From Chamaea fasciata (lineage: Eukaryota; Chordata; Aves; Passeriformes; Sylviidae), in the NCBI GenBank assembly GCA_029207755.1, contig JARCOQ010000006.1:5992846-6056845 (forward strand): a DNA stretch of 64,000 bases. Reading direction: 5' to 3'. Shown here piece after piece: positions 47,101 through 59,400 of the stretch. Each line of letters opens with the position of its first letter. Positions within the stretch are counted from its first letter, which is position 1. The translations under genes and the position numbers were made by a program. The notes under the pieces were generated by a model. That model made no database searches. It was not told the DNA's origin and saw nothing but the letters and a program-made list of their open reading frames with translations.

Positions 47101-47585
47101 AGTATAGAGTATTGTCACATTGGGAAAAAAGCAGATAAAGTTGCAGAGGAGAACGGAAAGTGATAAATCAGGGGAGAAATTACAGGGGAGTATTACAGAA
47201 GAGGAGAAAGATGTTCAGGGATTTATCTAATGTGTAAGATACTTTAATTCCTGTAAAGTTTTGCCCTAGATGGAAATACCCAGCCTGTGGAAGCTGAGAG
47301 CAGCAGCACTGGCTGCTGGGGAAGTGCAGCTGTGCCCCTTTCACATGCCACCCCCAATGATGCAGCCACGGCTGTGACTGAACAGTTGCAATCAAGAAAT
47401 TTCAATTTCAGATAGACAAAGTTCCCTCTGGTTTTACCTTGCTTGATACAGAAACAGTATAAGAGTCTGGAGGAAAGTATAATGGAAACACAAATGTTTG
47501 CAAACTGTGGATATGGCTGAAGGAAAACCACTTTTACGTCAAAGTCTCACACCTGAGCTGCTCTAGTCCAGTGGAATACTTATAA
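44195..47585. other. Intergenic, no gene supported
   Basis: AT-rich to neutral sequence. A 96-codon frame at 45309-45599 (+) has no motif I recognise and no splice framework. A polypyrimidine run lies at 46553-46604. Nothing else is supported. Confidence 0.45.
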
Positions 47586-47588
47586 TGG

Positions 47589-47871
47589 TTGTGAAAGACA
47601 AATTATATCATGACTTCATTTAAAACAAACAAACAAAAAAAAATGTTAATTCTAAATTTGGATAAGGATTTAGCAATGAAATGCTTCAGGGATAACTTGT
47701 TTTCAGTGGGGAATTCTGCGAACAAAAACTGATTACAGGATGGAGCCAAATCCCTGCCAAAGATACTGACAGGATCATGGAAGCAGATGAACTACAATTT
47801 CCCATGCACCAGAATCCACAATAAGGCCAGGAGCAAAATGAGCACAATCACAAAGCATTTCAAGAGCCAGG
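47589..47871 (+). repeat. Duplicated segment, copy 1
   Basis: From TTGTGAAAG through ATCATGACTTCATT, AATGAAATGCTTCAGGGAT, GATGGAGCCAAATCCCTGCC, ACTACAATTTCCCATGCACC and GAGCCAGGA this segment matches copy 2 at 48893-49213 in order and orientation, with indels mainly in the A-rich part. It carries an ACTACAA...CCCA motif of the ZNF143 (STAF) type at 47791. The element is not a repeat family I recognise. Confidence 0.85.
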
Positions 47872-48892
47872 ACTGAGCAATGGGAGAAAGCTGTGTACTT
47901 TCTTCTGTGTACCTGTAATCTCTTGCAAGATCTTTCTGAAGAGAGGTATGTGTTGAACTTACAGAGAACTAGAACATTGATTTAAATATTCATTTTATAA
48001 CTAGGGGAAGGAATCTTGGAACACTATGTGAAAAAAGTACTGTGAGGTTGTACAGAGTGCAAAAGACGGGAGGACAGTGATGAAGACCAGCAGTAAAACC
48101 TGGTAACGTTGTTTAAAATAAAATTTGGTTTAATTTATTGGTCTCTTAAGGTTCAAATTTGAAAGCAAGCTAGCCAAAGTAAGCATTTCCCAGGAACACA
48201 GTTTTGGTTTGGACTCTGCATTGTTACGTTAACTCAGGTATCTCTTGCAGCATTGTCCTGTAATTCAGCAGAAACTCACAGGGAAACAAGGTAAATTCAG
48301 CTGAAAAACTCGTGGGTCGAAGGAAAGGTGAGGGAAATACAACTCCACGTGCAAACACAGAAGAACAGGTTGCAGAAGGCTGAAACGACAGATGGTTGTC
48401 ACAGGGACAAGAACTTGATAACAGTTTACCATGAATAAGAAATACCTGCACCACAGTAATGTTAGGCCCGTGGGCAGCAGTAAATCAGGGTTTGGTTTCT
48501 CATGACGTTAAGGATTAGGATTATGCACCCACATAAAGCAGCCTCTGCCCTGACAAGTGCACGGTGTAATTGTTGTCCAAACACATCCCACTTCCTCGCT
48601 CCGGCTGACTCACGGCCGCCCTGAGAAACTCCCATAGGAACGGTTCTTGTGGGGCGAGCAGCAGATGCTGGGCGGCTTCCTGCCCTGCATTTTGGGGGCG
48701 ATGAGGAATTCCCGGCGGCTGTGACTGGGAGCAGGGAGCGGGCAAGCAGAGGGCAGTGTAAGCACATGGACACAGCGCCGGGAAGCGCCGGCTCCAGGGA
48801 AGGGAACGGGAGCAGCGGGAGCTCTGGGAGGAGCGGCTCGGACCGGGGGGCTCTGGGGGCAGCCTCAGGTTTCCCGCTGCACCTCGGCCTGC

Positions 48893-49213
48893 TTGTGAAA
48901 GGCAAACACGTTATCATGACTTCATTCTTATTAAAAAAACAACAAAAAAACAACAACAACAACAACAAAAAAACCCACCCAAAAAAATCACCTAACTTTG
49001 GATAGGATTTAGTAATGAAATGCTTCAGGGATAACTTGTTTTCAATAGGGAATTCTGAGAGCAAGAACTGATTACAAGGATGGAGCCAAATCCCTGCCAA
49101 GGATACGGACAAGGATCGTGGAAGAAGATGAACTACAATTTCCCATACACCAGAATCCACAGCCGAGCCAGGAGCAAAATGAGCACTGACAGAAAGGGTG
49201 CCAAGAGCCAGAA
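48893..49213 (+). repeat. Duplicated segment, copy 2, abutting the CpG island
   Basis: Direct-repeat partner of 47589-47871, starting 1.3 kb to its right. The shared part after the A/C-rich stretch looks roughly 85% or more identical by eye. Copy 2 has a longer A/C-rich insert (AAAAAAC and AAC units, 48930-48985). It also carries the ACTACAATTTCCCA motif at 49132-49145, and it runs directly into the polypurine tract and the promoter. Confidence 0.85.
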
Positions 49214-49315
49214 GGAGAAGGAAGAGAAATCGGAAGAGGAGGAAAAGAAAGAGGAAGAGGAAAAAGAGGAAGAAGAAGACCAGAAGGAAGATCAGGAGGG
49301 AAGGGAGGAGGAGGG
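49208..49315 (+). repeat. Polypurine (GA-rich) tract
   Basis: About 108 bases are nearly all A and G on the + strand, in irregular GAA, GGA and GAGGA units with only a few pyrimidines. In one frame it would read as a Glu/Lys-rich stretch; I treat that as composition only. It is immediately upstream of the second CpG-island promoter. Confidence 0.85.
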
Positions 49316-49319
49316 TGCG

Positions 49320-49690
49320 CATCCCCCTTGCGGATCCATCCGGGCACACGATGACGTCATCACTCCCGCGCGCGAAGCGCGTCTTCTCCGCCGCGTGCCC
49401 CTGGCCCCTCCGCACGCGCGCTTCCCAGCCAATGACAGCGGCGCGTCACCGCAAGGCCTCCTGGGGGCTGTAGTCCAACGCGCGCTCCCCACCCCACCCG
49501 GCACCACAGCTGCGCGTCCCTGCCGCGACCGGGACAGCGCCCGCCCCCCGCCCCTATGTGGGCGGGGCCAGGCCCCACCGCCGGCCAATGGCAGAGCGGG
49601 TCAAGGTTCGGCGGGCGGCCGGCGCGGCCAATGGGCGCGGGCGGGCGGTGGAGGGGGCGTGGCCGGCGGTGTTTTGTTCGGTTGCCATTG
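49320..49690 (+). promoter_or_regulatory. Second CpG-island core promoter
   Basis: A very CpG-rich block holds a palindromic CRE TGACGTCA at 49352-49359 and three CCAAT boxes at 49429-49433, 49585-49589 and 49628-49632. GC boxes (GGGCGGGGCC near 49560) and a reverse-strand ZNF143-like site GGACTACAGCCCCCAG at 49460-49475 are also present. The CCAAT boxes on the + strand and the donor array that follows suggest rightward transcription from about 49.68 kb. The order fits FAM53A, which follows SLBP in the same orientation in human, but no coding exon is present to prove it. A divergent leftward transcript is also possible. Confidence 0.65.
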
Positions 49691-49735
49691 AGCAGCCCGG
49701 TCCATACGCGCGGGGGAGGCGGCACGGCCGCTCAG
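49690..49735 (+). other. Possible non-coding first exon
   Basis: Begins at an assumed start site behind the CCAAT boxes and ends at CTCAG/GTACCG. There is no ATG in the segment, so it would be 5' UTR. The boundaries are inferred, and five further donors follow within 120 bases. Confidence 0.3.
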
Positions 49736-49920
49736 GTACCGGCGGCCGCCGTGGGGCGGGGGGGGGGGGCACGGAGCGGGGGGTAAGGAGCGCGGCCGGC
49801 AGGTACCATTCGGCGGGTAACAGGTAACAGCCGTGTAGGCAACAGCCGGACAGGTAATAAAAGCCCTGCAGGCAGCAGCCGGACAGGCGGCAGCCCCGCT
49901 GTCGGCCCGCAGGCAGTGCG
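49736..49920 (+). repeat. Imperfect GC-rich repeat creating serial 5' splice sites
   Basis: Related units of the type GGCAACAGCCGGACAGGTAA and GGCAGCAGCCGGACAGGCGG recur, many containing CAGGTA. Candidate donors fall at 49736, 49783, 49803, 49817, 49824 and 49854; the last two fit CAG/GTAA exactly. A run of 13 G lies near 49757-49769. Confidence 0.55.
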
Positions 49921-50499
49921 GGGCAGAGGGGAGGCGGCCCGGCCATCCGCAGACCCCTTGGCGGAGCCCAGGAGGCCATGCGCACCGCGCAGCTCCGGGC
50001 GGGCGGGGCAGCGAGCGCGGCCCGGGGGACCCTGCGGGGCGGGGGTGTCACCCCGAGGCTGCGCTTCCCTGCGGCGGCACCTCCTGCCGCTGCAGGACTG
50101 CATGCTGCTCATCCCTCCGGTTACCTCGGCAGATAGGTGAAGCGGTGTGGATATTGTGCATTTTGTTGTTATTGTCCGTGCTCGGCCCGGGCCGCGCTCC
50201 CCCCGCACCACCGGAGCTGCTGCCGTGCGCCCGCTGGGAGCTGGAGGCGGCCGCCCTGCCGGGAGGCACAAAACCCATAACCCCCGAAAATGAAGTTATT
50301 AGCGTTAATAATAATCCGGGCCGGCTGCGCGGCGCTGCCGTGTTTCCCAGGGGCCTGGCCTGGCCCGGCCGTGCGGGGAAGGGAAGGTGCCCGGCCGCGG
50401 CGGGGCTCGGACATTCCTTTGTGCCGCTGCCCTGCAAACACATGTCTGCAGGCACGTACCCCGGCGATTTTGAGGCGATCCCCCCCCCGTCTGGCTCAA

Positions 50500-53400
50500 G
50501 GATAGCGTTACCTCTGTGGAGGTGCCTGTTTTTTCATGATAGCTGCCTTCCGTAATGATTCCTGGGTGGAAAGGGTGGTTATTTTTTTCCTTGCTCTCCC
50601 CTCAGCAATAGGAAAGTTGATTTCTAGTTTTTATGGCCCCGAAGTGTAAGGACCAGTTTGGCTCAGTGGGCAAGTGAATGGGCTCTTTGTGTTATCCCAG
50701 TTTTTCTAGGAGTAATAGCATGGCTTTGTTCTGGTTGTTTGGCTTATTAGATGTCTTCTGGCCTGCTGGAAGGCTGGCTAGAAATGTCTGGTTGAAATTC
50801 TGGGTGCTGTTTCGAGAGGTCGCATTAGGTCCTATGAGATAGGGCAGCCACCCGCTGTGGAGGCTTCTCAGGGTTGGTGTTCAGGGGTCTGAACTCCTGG
50901 GGTTGGGATGGTATCGTTCAGGCGTTTTCCCCTTTAGGGAAGGACATCCCCATCCCAACATTCAGGAGCTTTGGAGCAGCACCTCAGCTTTGGGGTTGTA
51001 GGGGACTGGGTGTTTCTGTCCCTGGCTTTCACCATGAACGCCAAGTCCTCTGCCTGGGGATGAGTTGAGCCAGCTGGTCAAATCCATTTTCTGTTTCGCT
51101 GTGCCTACATTAAAATCAGCTTCTGAGAACAGTTTTTAGAGGCATTGCTGCTGCATTGCCTCGCGTTCATTTGCCTGACTGATAGCAAACATTTTTTGTC
51201 ATAAAAAATTGCCATTTTTGGCAAGAACCAGTAAGTTTGTATCTCTTGTGGCAAGCTGAAATGTTTCTGGGTGTGTTTTAATTGTGAATGGTCTGCTTGC
51301 TCCCAGTCGGGCTTATGAAATGTGGAGCACAATGTTTGCTGAATAGCAGAAACTTTCCTGATGAAGCATGTTACTTGATCTGGTTTTATTGGAGATGCAG
51401 TGTACCTGTTGAGGCCCAAAGTGCTTGTATCCTTACGGTTATTGAGCTTCCAAAAATGCCTGGAAGAATTGCGCTCGGAGGCAGGAGACTAAAACATACA
51501 TTTTAAGTAGCTCTGCATAAGCTTGGTGGAACTGTGAACTAGAAAATGAGTTCACTGCTCAGTCATTTTGAATTTCCTTGAAATACAGTTCATATTAACA
51601 TGTCTGCTGTTTTTAATGAGCGCTGTTTTTTTTTGCATCGGTAGCAAGATGCTACTCCTCATCATGTGGAAGTAAATGCTGCCTATTAGACACAAACTCA
51701 AAACAGCGATCTGCAAGATCAGCCCCCGATGATACGATACGCTTTTGGGATGTTCCTGTGGTGATCTGGCAGTCCTCTAGCGGCCTTTACCTGCCAGTGT
51801 GTAACCCATAGTTACTGTCTCTTTAACTGGGGGATAAAAGTTGGTTAAATAATTCTAAAGGGGTATTTTAAATTCAGGATGGTTAAGCTCCCCTGCTTCC
51901 ATTCAAAAAGCTGTTTTTCTGCAGGGTACTATGATTCAGAAGAATGAGGAGGATGAAAGAAGAAATATTTATATTTGCAACCATTGTGTTAAGGTTTGGA
52001 AGTTTAGAAGAGGTGTAAAACTATATTTATGAAAATATGGTGGGCAGATAAACTGAAAGCCTGACTCTAGTGAGAAGACTGCAATTTATTGCATGGATTG
52101 CTGTATTTAAAACAAAACCTTGAAGGATTTATTCTTTCCTTTAGGAATTCCTTGAGAGTCTGGTAGCCATTACTGTGGCTCCCTTTTTTTAGTTCCTTCT
52201 TTTCCCTTCTCAGTGCTTTCTCCCCCTTCCTCTGTTGCCTCCCCCAATCTACATTCCTTTGTGTTAGCAGTGATGATGGCAGTTCTAGTCACCTCCTGTG
52301 GTTTGATAGATTATTCCCTTTAGAATCATGGTGTACTTAAAACTTTCCAAACACAATTCTTTCCTTGCTCCTCCACTGTTTTGTTGCTGGCTTTGATTTT
52401 TGTTCTAAAAATTTGTCTTCTGTGGTTCTGCTTTGAGTTGTCCTAAAAATTAGTCTCCTTAAGAAGTCTCCCTAAGCCTTTTGTGGACAATATTAATATT
52501 TGTTATGATTTACCTTTCTTTTTGTATATGTTGATGGTCATAATATAAACAGAAATTGTGTTTTTAGGCATCAGGGAACTTCTCTCTCCCCTGCAAGCTC
52601 ACAAGTTCTGCGCTTTCTTTTTAGATGAAATTTTGCCTGCTTTAAGCTGTAATTTTTATTTTTGTGAAATAAACTTCTTGGACTTCTGTGGTTACTGCAT
52701 TCTTGAGATCTGGTAGTCATGTTAGAACGATCTTGCAGGTTGTCTCTTTCAAAATGCAAGAGATTCCTGCCCATTGTGGAATTATCTGCAGCTTTAATTT
52801 TAGATATTGTAAGTAACATAACCTTACTGGGAGGGGTGAAACTACTCACAGAAACCTGTGGATGGCTTTATGAGCCCCACTGAAGGAAGGGTTAATCAGT
52901 GCAGGGAAGCCCAGTTCAATTCTAGGGAAGAAGTTCATGACTAGAAATACAGGTATGTGAAGTCAGTCTGGTGCTTTCTTGGTTGGTAAATTTTAATCTC
53001 TTGACTCTCCACACCTGTGAGGGAGCCCTGTATGTGGACAATGTGCCTTTTTGGTTGTCATAAAGTTTGTGTCCTTAATGAGATCTTGGCACTGAAGTAT
53101 TGCAATCCAGTGATGAGTCTTTAAAAAAAAAAAAAAATCCAACACCTTCACTTTGTTCGTTTCTCTTAACTGTAAAGGCTGTTAGGGGAATTGAGACAGT
53201 CATATTTTCAGAAAATGGTTTCTTTAAGGATTTTATTCTCACTCAAGAGGAGGCCTGTAAAAAAAAAAGGAAGGTGTGGTGTATTTTTAACTCCTTTCTA
53301 GGCTGCTCTGCAGTTTTATTGTGATGATCCAACTGGATATTTTAGTACTGTTAAGTACAGAGAAACCTGAAATCAAGGTATCCATCAACTCTTAACATAG

Positions 53401-56400
53401 CCCTTTCTACATTTGGTGTTGGCTGTTGGCTTGCTGTTTTGGCTTTTTTCGTTGTTTTGAGGAATAATATCATTAGCAAGCTGACAAGAAGCTGCTCAGA
53501 TAACTGCTAATGCTTTGCAGTGGGTGTAAATAACTTCTGAAGGCTATGTTTCTGCTAATTTTTAGGTTGAGGGGAGGAAGTAGGCAGGGTTGTTACTAAA
53601 TACATTATCTGGGTTATGGCTCTCAGTTTACAGACAGCACTGTTTTTTTAAGCAAGTAGTTGAATATTATGCTTTAAGGTAATATGAAGTGTTTCAATTA
53701 GGATATTTACTGAATTATAAAAACAAAACTAATATAATTTGCTTTCTTCTGTTTGAACTTGAGTGTATTCTGGTAAAAGGCAGCTGCCACGTTTTGCAGG
53801 TTGGGTGTTAACAGCAAGATCAAGGGTTCTGATCACCTGATGTTCACATCATTGCTCTGAACCTTGTATGACAACTTTGTTTTAAGTTCCTGTGAGAGTT
53901 AAAGCGTAGGAAAGCACTGGGGAGAATTGTCAGTGATGTATCAGGCCCAGAGCTTGGGACAGCAGTGCCAGTGATGGCAACTGCTCTTCACTGTGTGTGG
54001 GTCTGTCTGTGCCGATAGAGCCAAGGGTGTGAAATCAAACTGTGTTTTGCCTGCAGCTTTCATTAGAAGTGTCATTTGCAAAATTGACAGTGTGTGTATG
54101 TACCAAGACCTACACGTCATTGTGGGGAGGGCATTTGAGCTGCAAGAAAGCTGTTTCTGCATTTGCTGAGCTTCAAAATTGGAGCACCTAGCTGGTACAG
54201 GAAATAGTTTTAGAAATAACTGCAGCACCACTGTCTAAACCTTTACTTTTGTGCTTTAGCCTGAGATCTATGATGCTGGAAGACAAGATCTGAATTCCAT
54301 CTTTTAAAGGAATACCTGTTTCTCCTTAAGACTCCCCTCATCCAGCCAGCCTTGACAACCAACTTGCTGTTTATTTGTTAATTCAACTCTAGTTTTCTTG
54401 GGTTATGAAAAGTCATTTTTACCTTGCCCAGTTCTACATTAAAGTGAAGGTATTAAAAATTAAGGGAAATGTATACTGTCCTAATAAGACCTCATATAAC
54501 AGGGCTGTGGCTTTTCTTCTACTGTCACCTCCCCTTCAGCCATCAGTAGGAATAATAGCAACTTCTGTTGGTGTTATATTAACTTTAGGTCCCTAATTTG
54601 CATCTCAAATAACATTGTGAACAGCATTAATGCCTTCAAGGGGTTTGGGAGGTTTTTTAATTTGTAGGGTAAATGTATTTTTTTAACCTAATTGGGCAGT
54701 TCAGATTATTATTGCAGCATGTTTAATTTTTGCTCTGCACAGCTTGTGTTGATGTCAGTGGCTCTAAATCATTCCTTCAGTCCTGTGCACATGTGTTATG
54801 TTTTACCTTCTTAATTGTGGCTTTAGATTTTGTCTTGGTAAAGTTTTCATCCATCTCATACAGTTTACTACTAGATGCCCTCTAATATTTTTGTTCTTTA
54901 TTCTTCCCTCAAAAGTTTGTTTGCAATGAAAATTCTTCTTTTAAACATTCCTTTGTCTTTTAACTCCCTCTGCTTTCCCAATGAAAAATGCATTTCTCTG
55001 TCTTTCTTCAAGGTTTCTGTTGACCTGACCTCCTTTGGTTTTAGAGGGATGGAAGTTTATCATGTTTAAGGAAGGGGACGGGTGACAAAAGCTGTGTGTC
55101 ATTTGGATCTGTCAAACCCTGTGGCCGTATCAGCTTCCACTGTCCAAAAGGAGTATGCAGAATATGGAAGAGGTTAAAATTTGGAGCCTCAGGTGTGATA
55201 CAGGTTATGAAACAGAATTGTGGGAACATAGTTGAGGCAGGATGAATGGGTCTGGATCTGGAGTTCTGCCTTCTGCAGCTCAGCATTTCAATATGTAAAT
55301 GACTGATGAGGTTGCAGGTGGATTTTGTATCATGTTATGTTTTCATAATGTAGGAAACTTCTGATCTGTGGACTGTTTGTGGGTGTGATTTATTGATTTT
55401 TTAAGTGCTGGTCTCTGTTTAGATACCTGAGACCTATTTGTATGTTTGAACAGTGTTTTTGATGAACTGGCAGTTAAAATTACAATATATAGTTTAAAAA
55501 GAAAAGGAACCTCTTTGCCCAGTTTAGTAGTAGTGGCAAAAAATTCATTGCTATCTGTTGGAATGGAGGGTAGCGGTGTGTGAGCATGCCTGAAGACTAC
55601 TGCCCTGCTTCAGAGCGTAATTTGATGCAGTATTTAGTAAATGAGAGGAGAGAAGGGTAATGAAAACAGCATTCAAGAACTACTTACGTGAATTGACTAA
55701 AGTACAGCATGTATTTCTTATAGTGGGAAGGGGGAAAGGGACAAGTACCCAGCACTTCATCTTTTAATTTCGTAAAAACAATGAAACGAAACTACAGAGT
55801 TGAACCTTGATGAATTTGAGAAGTATGAGTAACTTGGAGGCTAAACTGAAGTGCTGCAGCCTGTTGTAAGGGGCTACCAGAGGTTAAGAGACAACAGGGG
55901 TGTTGCTGGTTTGGGGATTGTGGTGGCCCTGGAACATGAGCCAGCATGTTCCAGTGCCGGCCTGGTACTTGGCCTGTTCCCTTCTCAGGGTGCATAGCAG
56001 TCCCCTTGAGCTTGGCTGCAGATGTGGCTGCTGACTTCATCCTTTTCTTCCATTAGCACCCCATCCTGACCAGACCTTTCTGGTTCAATATTTGGATAAG
56101 AAATTGCTGAACTGTGGGGAGGGTAAGGTGGACTGCTGCTGCTCCTGTTTTCATGCTTCACAAATCAGAAGAATGTCATTTAATAAAGCAGGAAAGTACC
56201 TGGATAAATATGTGCAGTACCCTACAGAGGATGAAGAAGGATAGTATTTTGTCTTGTTTTATGCTTTTTAGGCCTATTTATGCTTGAGCTCTTAAGAGTT
56301 AATTCCTCTGTGCTTTAGTGACTTCAGATTTTGCAGTTTAAATGTGAACTCTGGCTATAACTAATGCTCTTTGCTTCAACTCCTCATCTGTAAAATGCAC

Positions 56401-59400
56401 TTAATGCATATCTTAATTTTTGGTTTGCAGTATTTGGCTGCTGCCTGCAGCATTTTCCATCCTCAGGAAGTCCTAACCCAGCCTGGGGCAGTGGGTGTAA
56501 AAGGTGCAGGCACATGTTTGTGTGACAGTGCCTTGACACCGCATCAGTGAAAGCCATTACATCACCCTGCTGGGTTGTTGGAAGGCAAAGCACGCCTGTC
56601 TTTCTGAAGTAATAGGCTTCTGGCTTCTCTTGGTCAGAAGAAAGATGCAGCAGGATACTGCAATATTGCTGAAACTTGCATGCTGCCGCAGGACAGGATT
56701 GGAGGGGATTTTTTTTCAGTGTGAAGAAAGTATGGGGCAGCTGTAGCTTTTTTTTTGTAATAATCAAATAACCTAATTATGCAAATACTGACATTTTAAT
56801 TTGAAAAATCAGAAAAGTAACATCTAGTTCATTGAAACTCAAGAAACATTGTGGGAGGATAAGCAAAGGGGGCTTGAAACTGAGCTTGTCATTAAAAAAG
56901 AAAAAATAGGGCTATGAAAGGTGTAGGCTGGTTGTGAGTCTCGTGCCCCATACTGGTATTGCACATCTAATGTGATTCATAACAGAAGCCTGAGCAGCTC
57001 TTCTTTCTACTTAGTCCAGTGCTTTGCTGTCCTCAGTACTAAAACTTGTTCTGAATATGAAACCAGACATCATCTTACTGCAGGTCAAGCTTATTGCCAA
57101 ATTCCCTGGATGTAAGGGACAGCTATTCCTTCCCCTGTAGTAAGTAAACTTTAAAAAATATTTGTACTGTTCTTTGCAATGTTCCTGTTTCCTCATGTCT
57201 TGCCCTCCACCCTTGTGATACTTTTGTTCTAAATAAAACCTGTGTATTCAGGTCTTCCTGAGGGGTCGTGTTTTTTTCAGCTCTGATCATTCCTGTTGTT
57301 CTCTCAAGTTAGTTCACATTAGGCTTCAAGTGTGGTGCTCAAAACCCAAGTCTGTGCTGCAGCTGAGACTTTCTGTGCTGAGTACAGTTGAAAAATGGCT
57401 TCATGTGCCCTGGAGCTGATATTCCTGTTTATGCATCCCCATACATTGGACTTCTTTACACCAGCTTAACACTCATTTCAAGGTCAGTCTGTTGATCCCA
57501 CCTAGCTCACAGCTTTCTTCTGAAGAACTTGCTTTCTGTTTGTTCATTTAATCCTGCCTGAGTGTGCCTTTCAGAACTCACTTGTGTCCTTTTACTTGCA
57601 GAACAGTTTTCCAGCTTGTCAAAGTTATGCAGGATTTTAAGGCTGTCTTGCAGTCCTTCCTGCTGTTCTCCTACATCTAACAAGCCTCCTCTGCCAGCAG
57701 CAGATCACGGGAAGCACAGAAATGGAACTGAGCTGGGTTCCTGCTCCGTGTGTTCTCCCACACACCACTGGCAGCTGCTCTCTGGCTGTGATTGTCCCCC
57801 AGGGACTGCCTTTGCTCACCTCCCAGCAGCACAAGTCTGTAACATTTAGGTGTGTGAGCTCACAGGTTCCTCCCTGTCCCTAAACCCTGTTACACTGATG
57901 TCCCAGTGAACCAGGTGGGTGCTGCCCACCTCTAGTGCTCACAAAAGGTTCCTATTCTTCCCAGAGGTTCTGCTTAAATATGGGGGAATTGGAGACTGAT
58001 TGCATGGATTTAGACCTTTTTCTTAATGCAGACATAGAATGAAGACAGGCCTAACCTCAAACTGATGTCCAAACCTTTTTTTGTTAATTTGTTTTGTTTC
58101 TAAAAAGCCCCGGCCATGTCCTGTTTCTGTCTGTATTTAAATATATCACATAACAGCCTAAGTCTAGTACGTTGCAAATAATTCCAGGTGTTAGAGTGAC
58201 TGAAGTCATCTGTAGTTAGAGTTCTTTGAAGCTGTCCATTCTTGAGATAAAATTGCTCTTTCATTGCAAGCCATGTGTCAAAGTATAAGCTCTACTACTT
58301 GGAACAGCTTTTCTTTAGAGTATTTTTCTTGGATTTGTATTTGTAAGTATTTTTTGACATCTCTGTAGGTGAAATTTTCTCTGTTTGAAATCTTAGTTCT
58401 TGTGTTATCTCCCCTGTCGAATTTGATGCACATAATGAATCTTGTGCTGCATAGGAATGGATTTATCTGAGCCCTGTCTCTGTTGGGGTTGTTTGACACA
58501 GTTCTGTAAGTGCTATTTGTTGTTTTTTCTCCAGCACCTCTTCCTCTAAACTTTCTTTACATCTCTGCCATTCAGTAATTCCCTTAGACTTGCTCTCATT
58601 GTTGCCTTATTTACAGTCCCTGCACGTGTAGCAGTTTATTCTCATCATACAGATGTATTTGAGTGTAGCTGGAAGTTTTATTGTGCCTGGCTATAAGCTG
58701 GAATAATTAATCTTCCAATCATTCTTTCCACTGGATGCTCTAAGGAGATGGAAAGAAATGCTTTGAAACCATGCTGCAGTGTTAAATTGAGCAGAGGTTT
58801 AGCAAGTCTGTTGATCCTCTCTTAAAGATATTGAATGTTTGTTAGATGGGATTGCCTCAAGTGACCGCTCTGAACCCCCAAAATGTTACCAGAACAGTAA
58901 GGCAGCATCAGCTGGTGTTGGGAAGTTGAAGGCAATGTGGATGGTGGAATTTGTACTTTAGGTTAATAGTTGTTTGTAAGTTATTACAGACCTTAAACAG
59001 GATTATGGGGGAGCTCTGTTCAGAAGAGCTCTTTCATGGTGTGTCCATGGTTGTGGCAGGTTTCTCTATATAAATTGTGATACTCCAATTTAACTAACGT
59101 AGTTGAGTGCAAAATGCCATGTATCCTTGAGATTAAACTTTATAGTCCTATTAAATATACAGTCTTAAACCTTGGAACTAGTTTGGGGGGACCTTCCCTT
59201 TGTTCTTTTCTCACTGGGGCTCAAGCTGATCAAATATTACCAAACCTATTTCTGAATTCTAAAGTAGCTGTTGAACTGAGCCACACTGCAATGAAGCAAA
59301 TGCCTGTTGCACCTGCACAAAAGGCTGCAGCTGTCAGAAGCTTGTTTATCACTTCAGTACTTCTTGAGTCCAGGTGCTCAGCCAGTGACTTCCCCTAACA

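Noticed and set aside
48462..49415. 317-codon minus-strand open frame
   Set aside because: Its leucine/phenylalanine-rich core is the translation of the polypurine tract and A/C repeat, and it spans part of a duplicated segment and CpG-rich sequence. No domain and no family similarity.
49080..49691. 203-codon plus-strand frame with a Glu/Lys-rich stretch
   Set aside because: The acidic/basic run is just the polypurine tract. The frame then runs through promoter elements (CRE, CCAAT boxes), which is not expected of coding sequence.
55920..56000. Short CR1-like words (ATGAGCCAGCATG, GGCCTGG)
   Set aside because: Matches are too short and not ordered like the CR1 consensus over any length. Could be chance.
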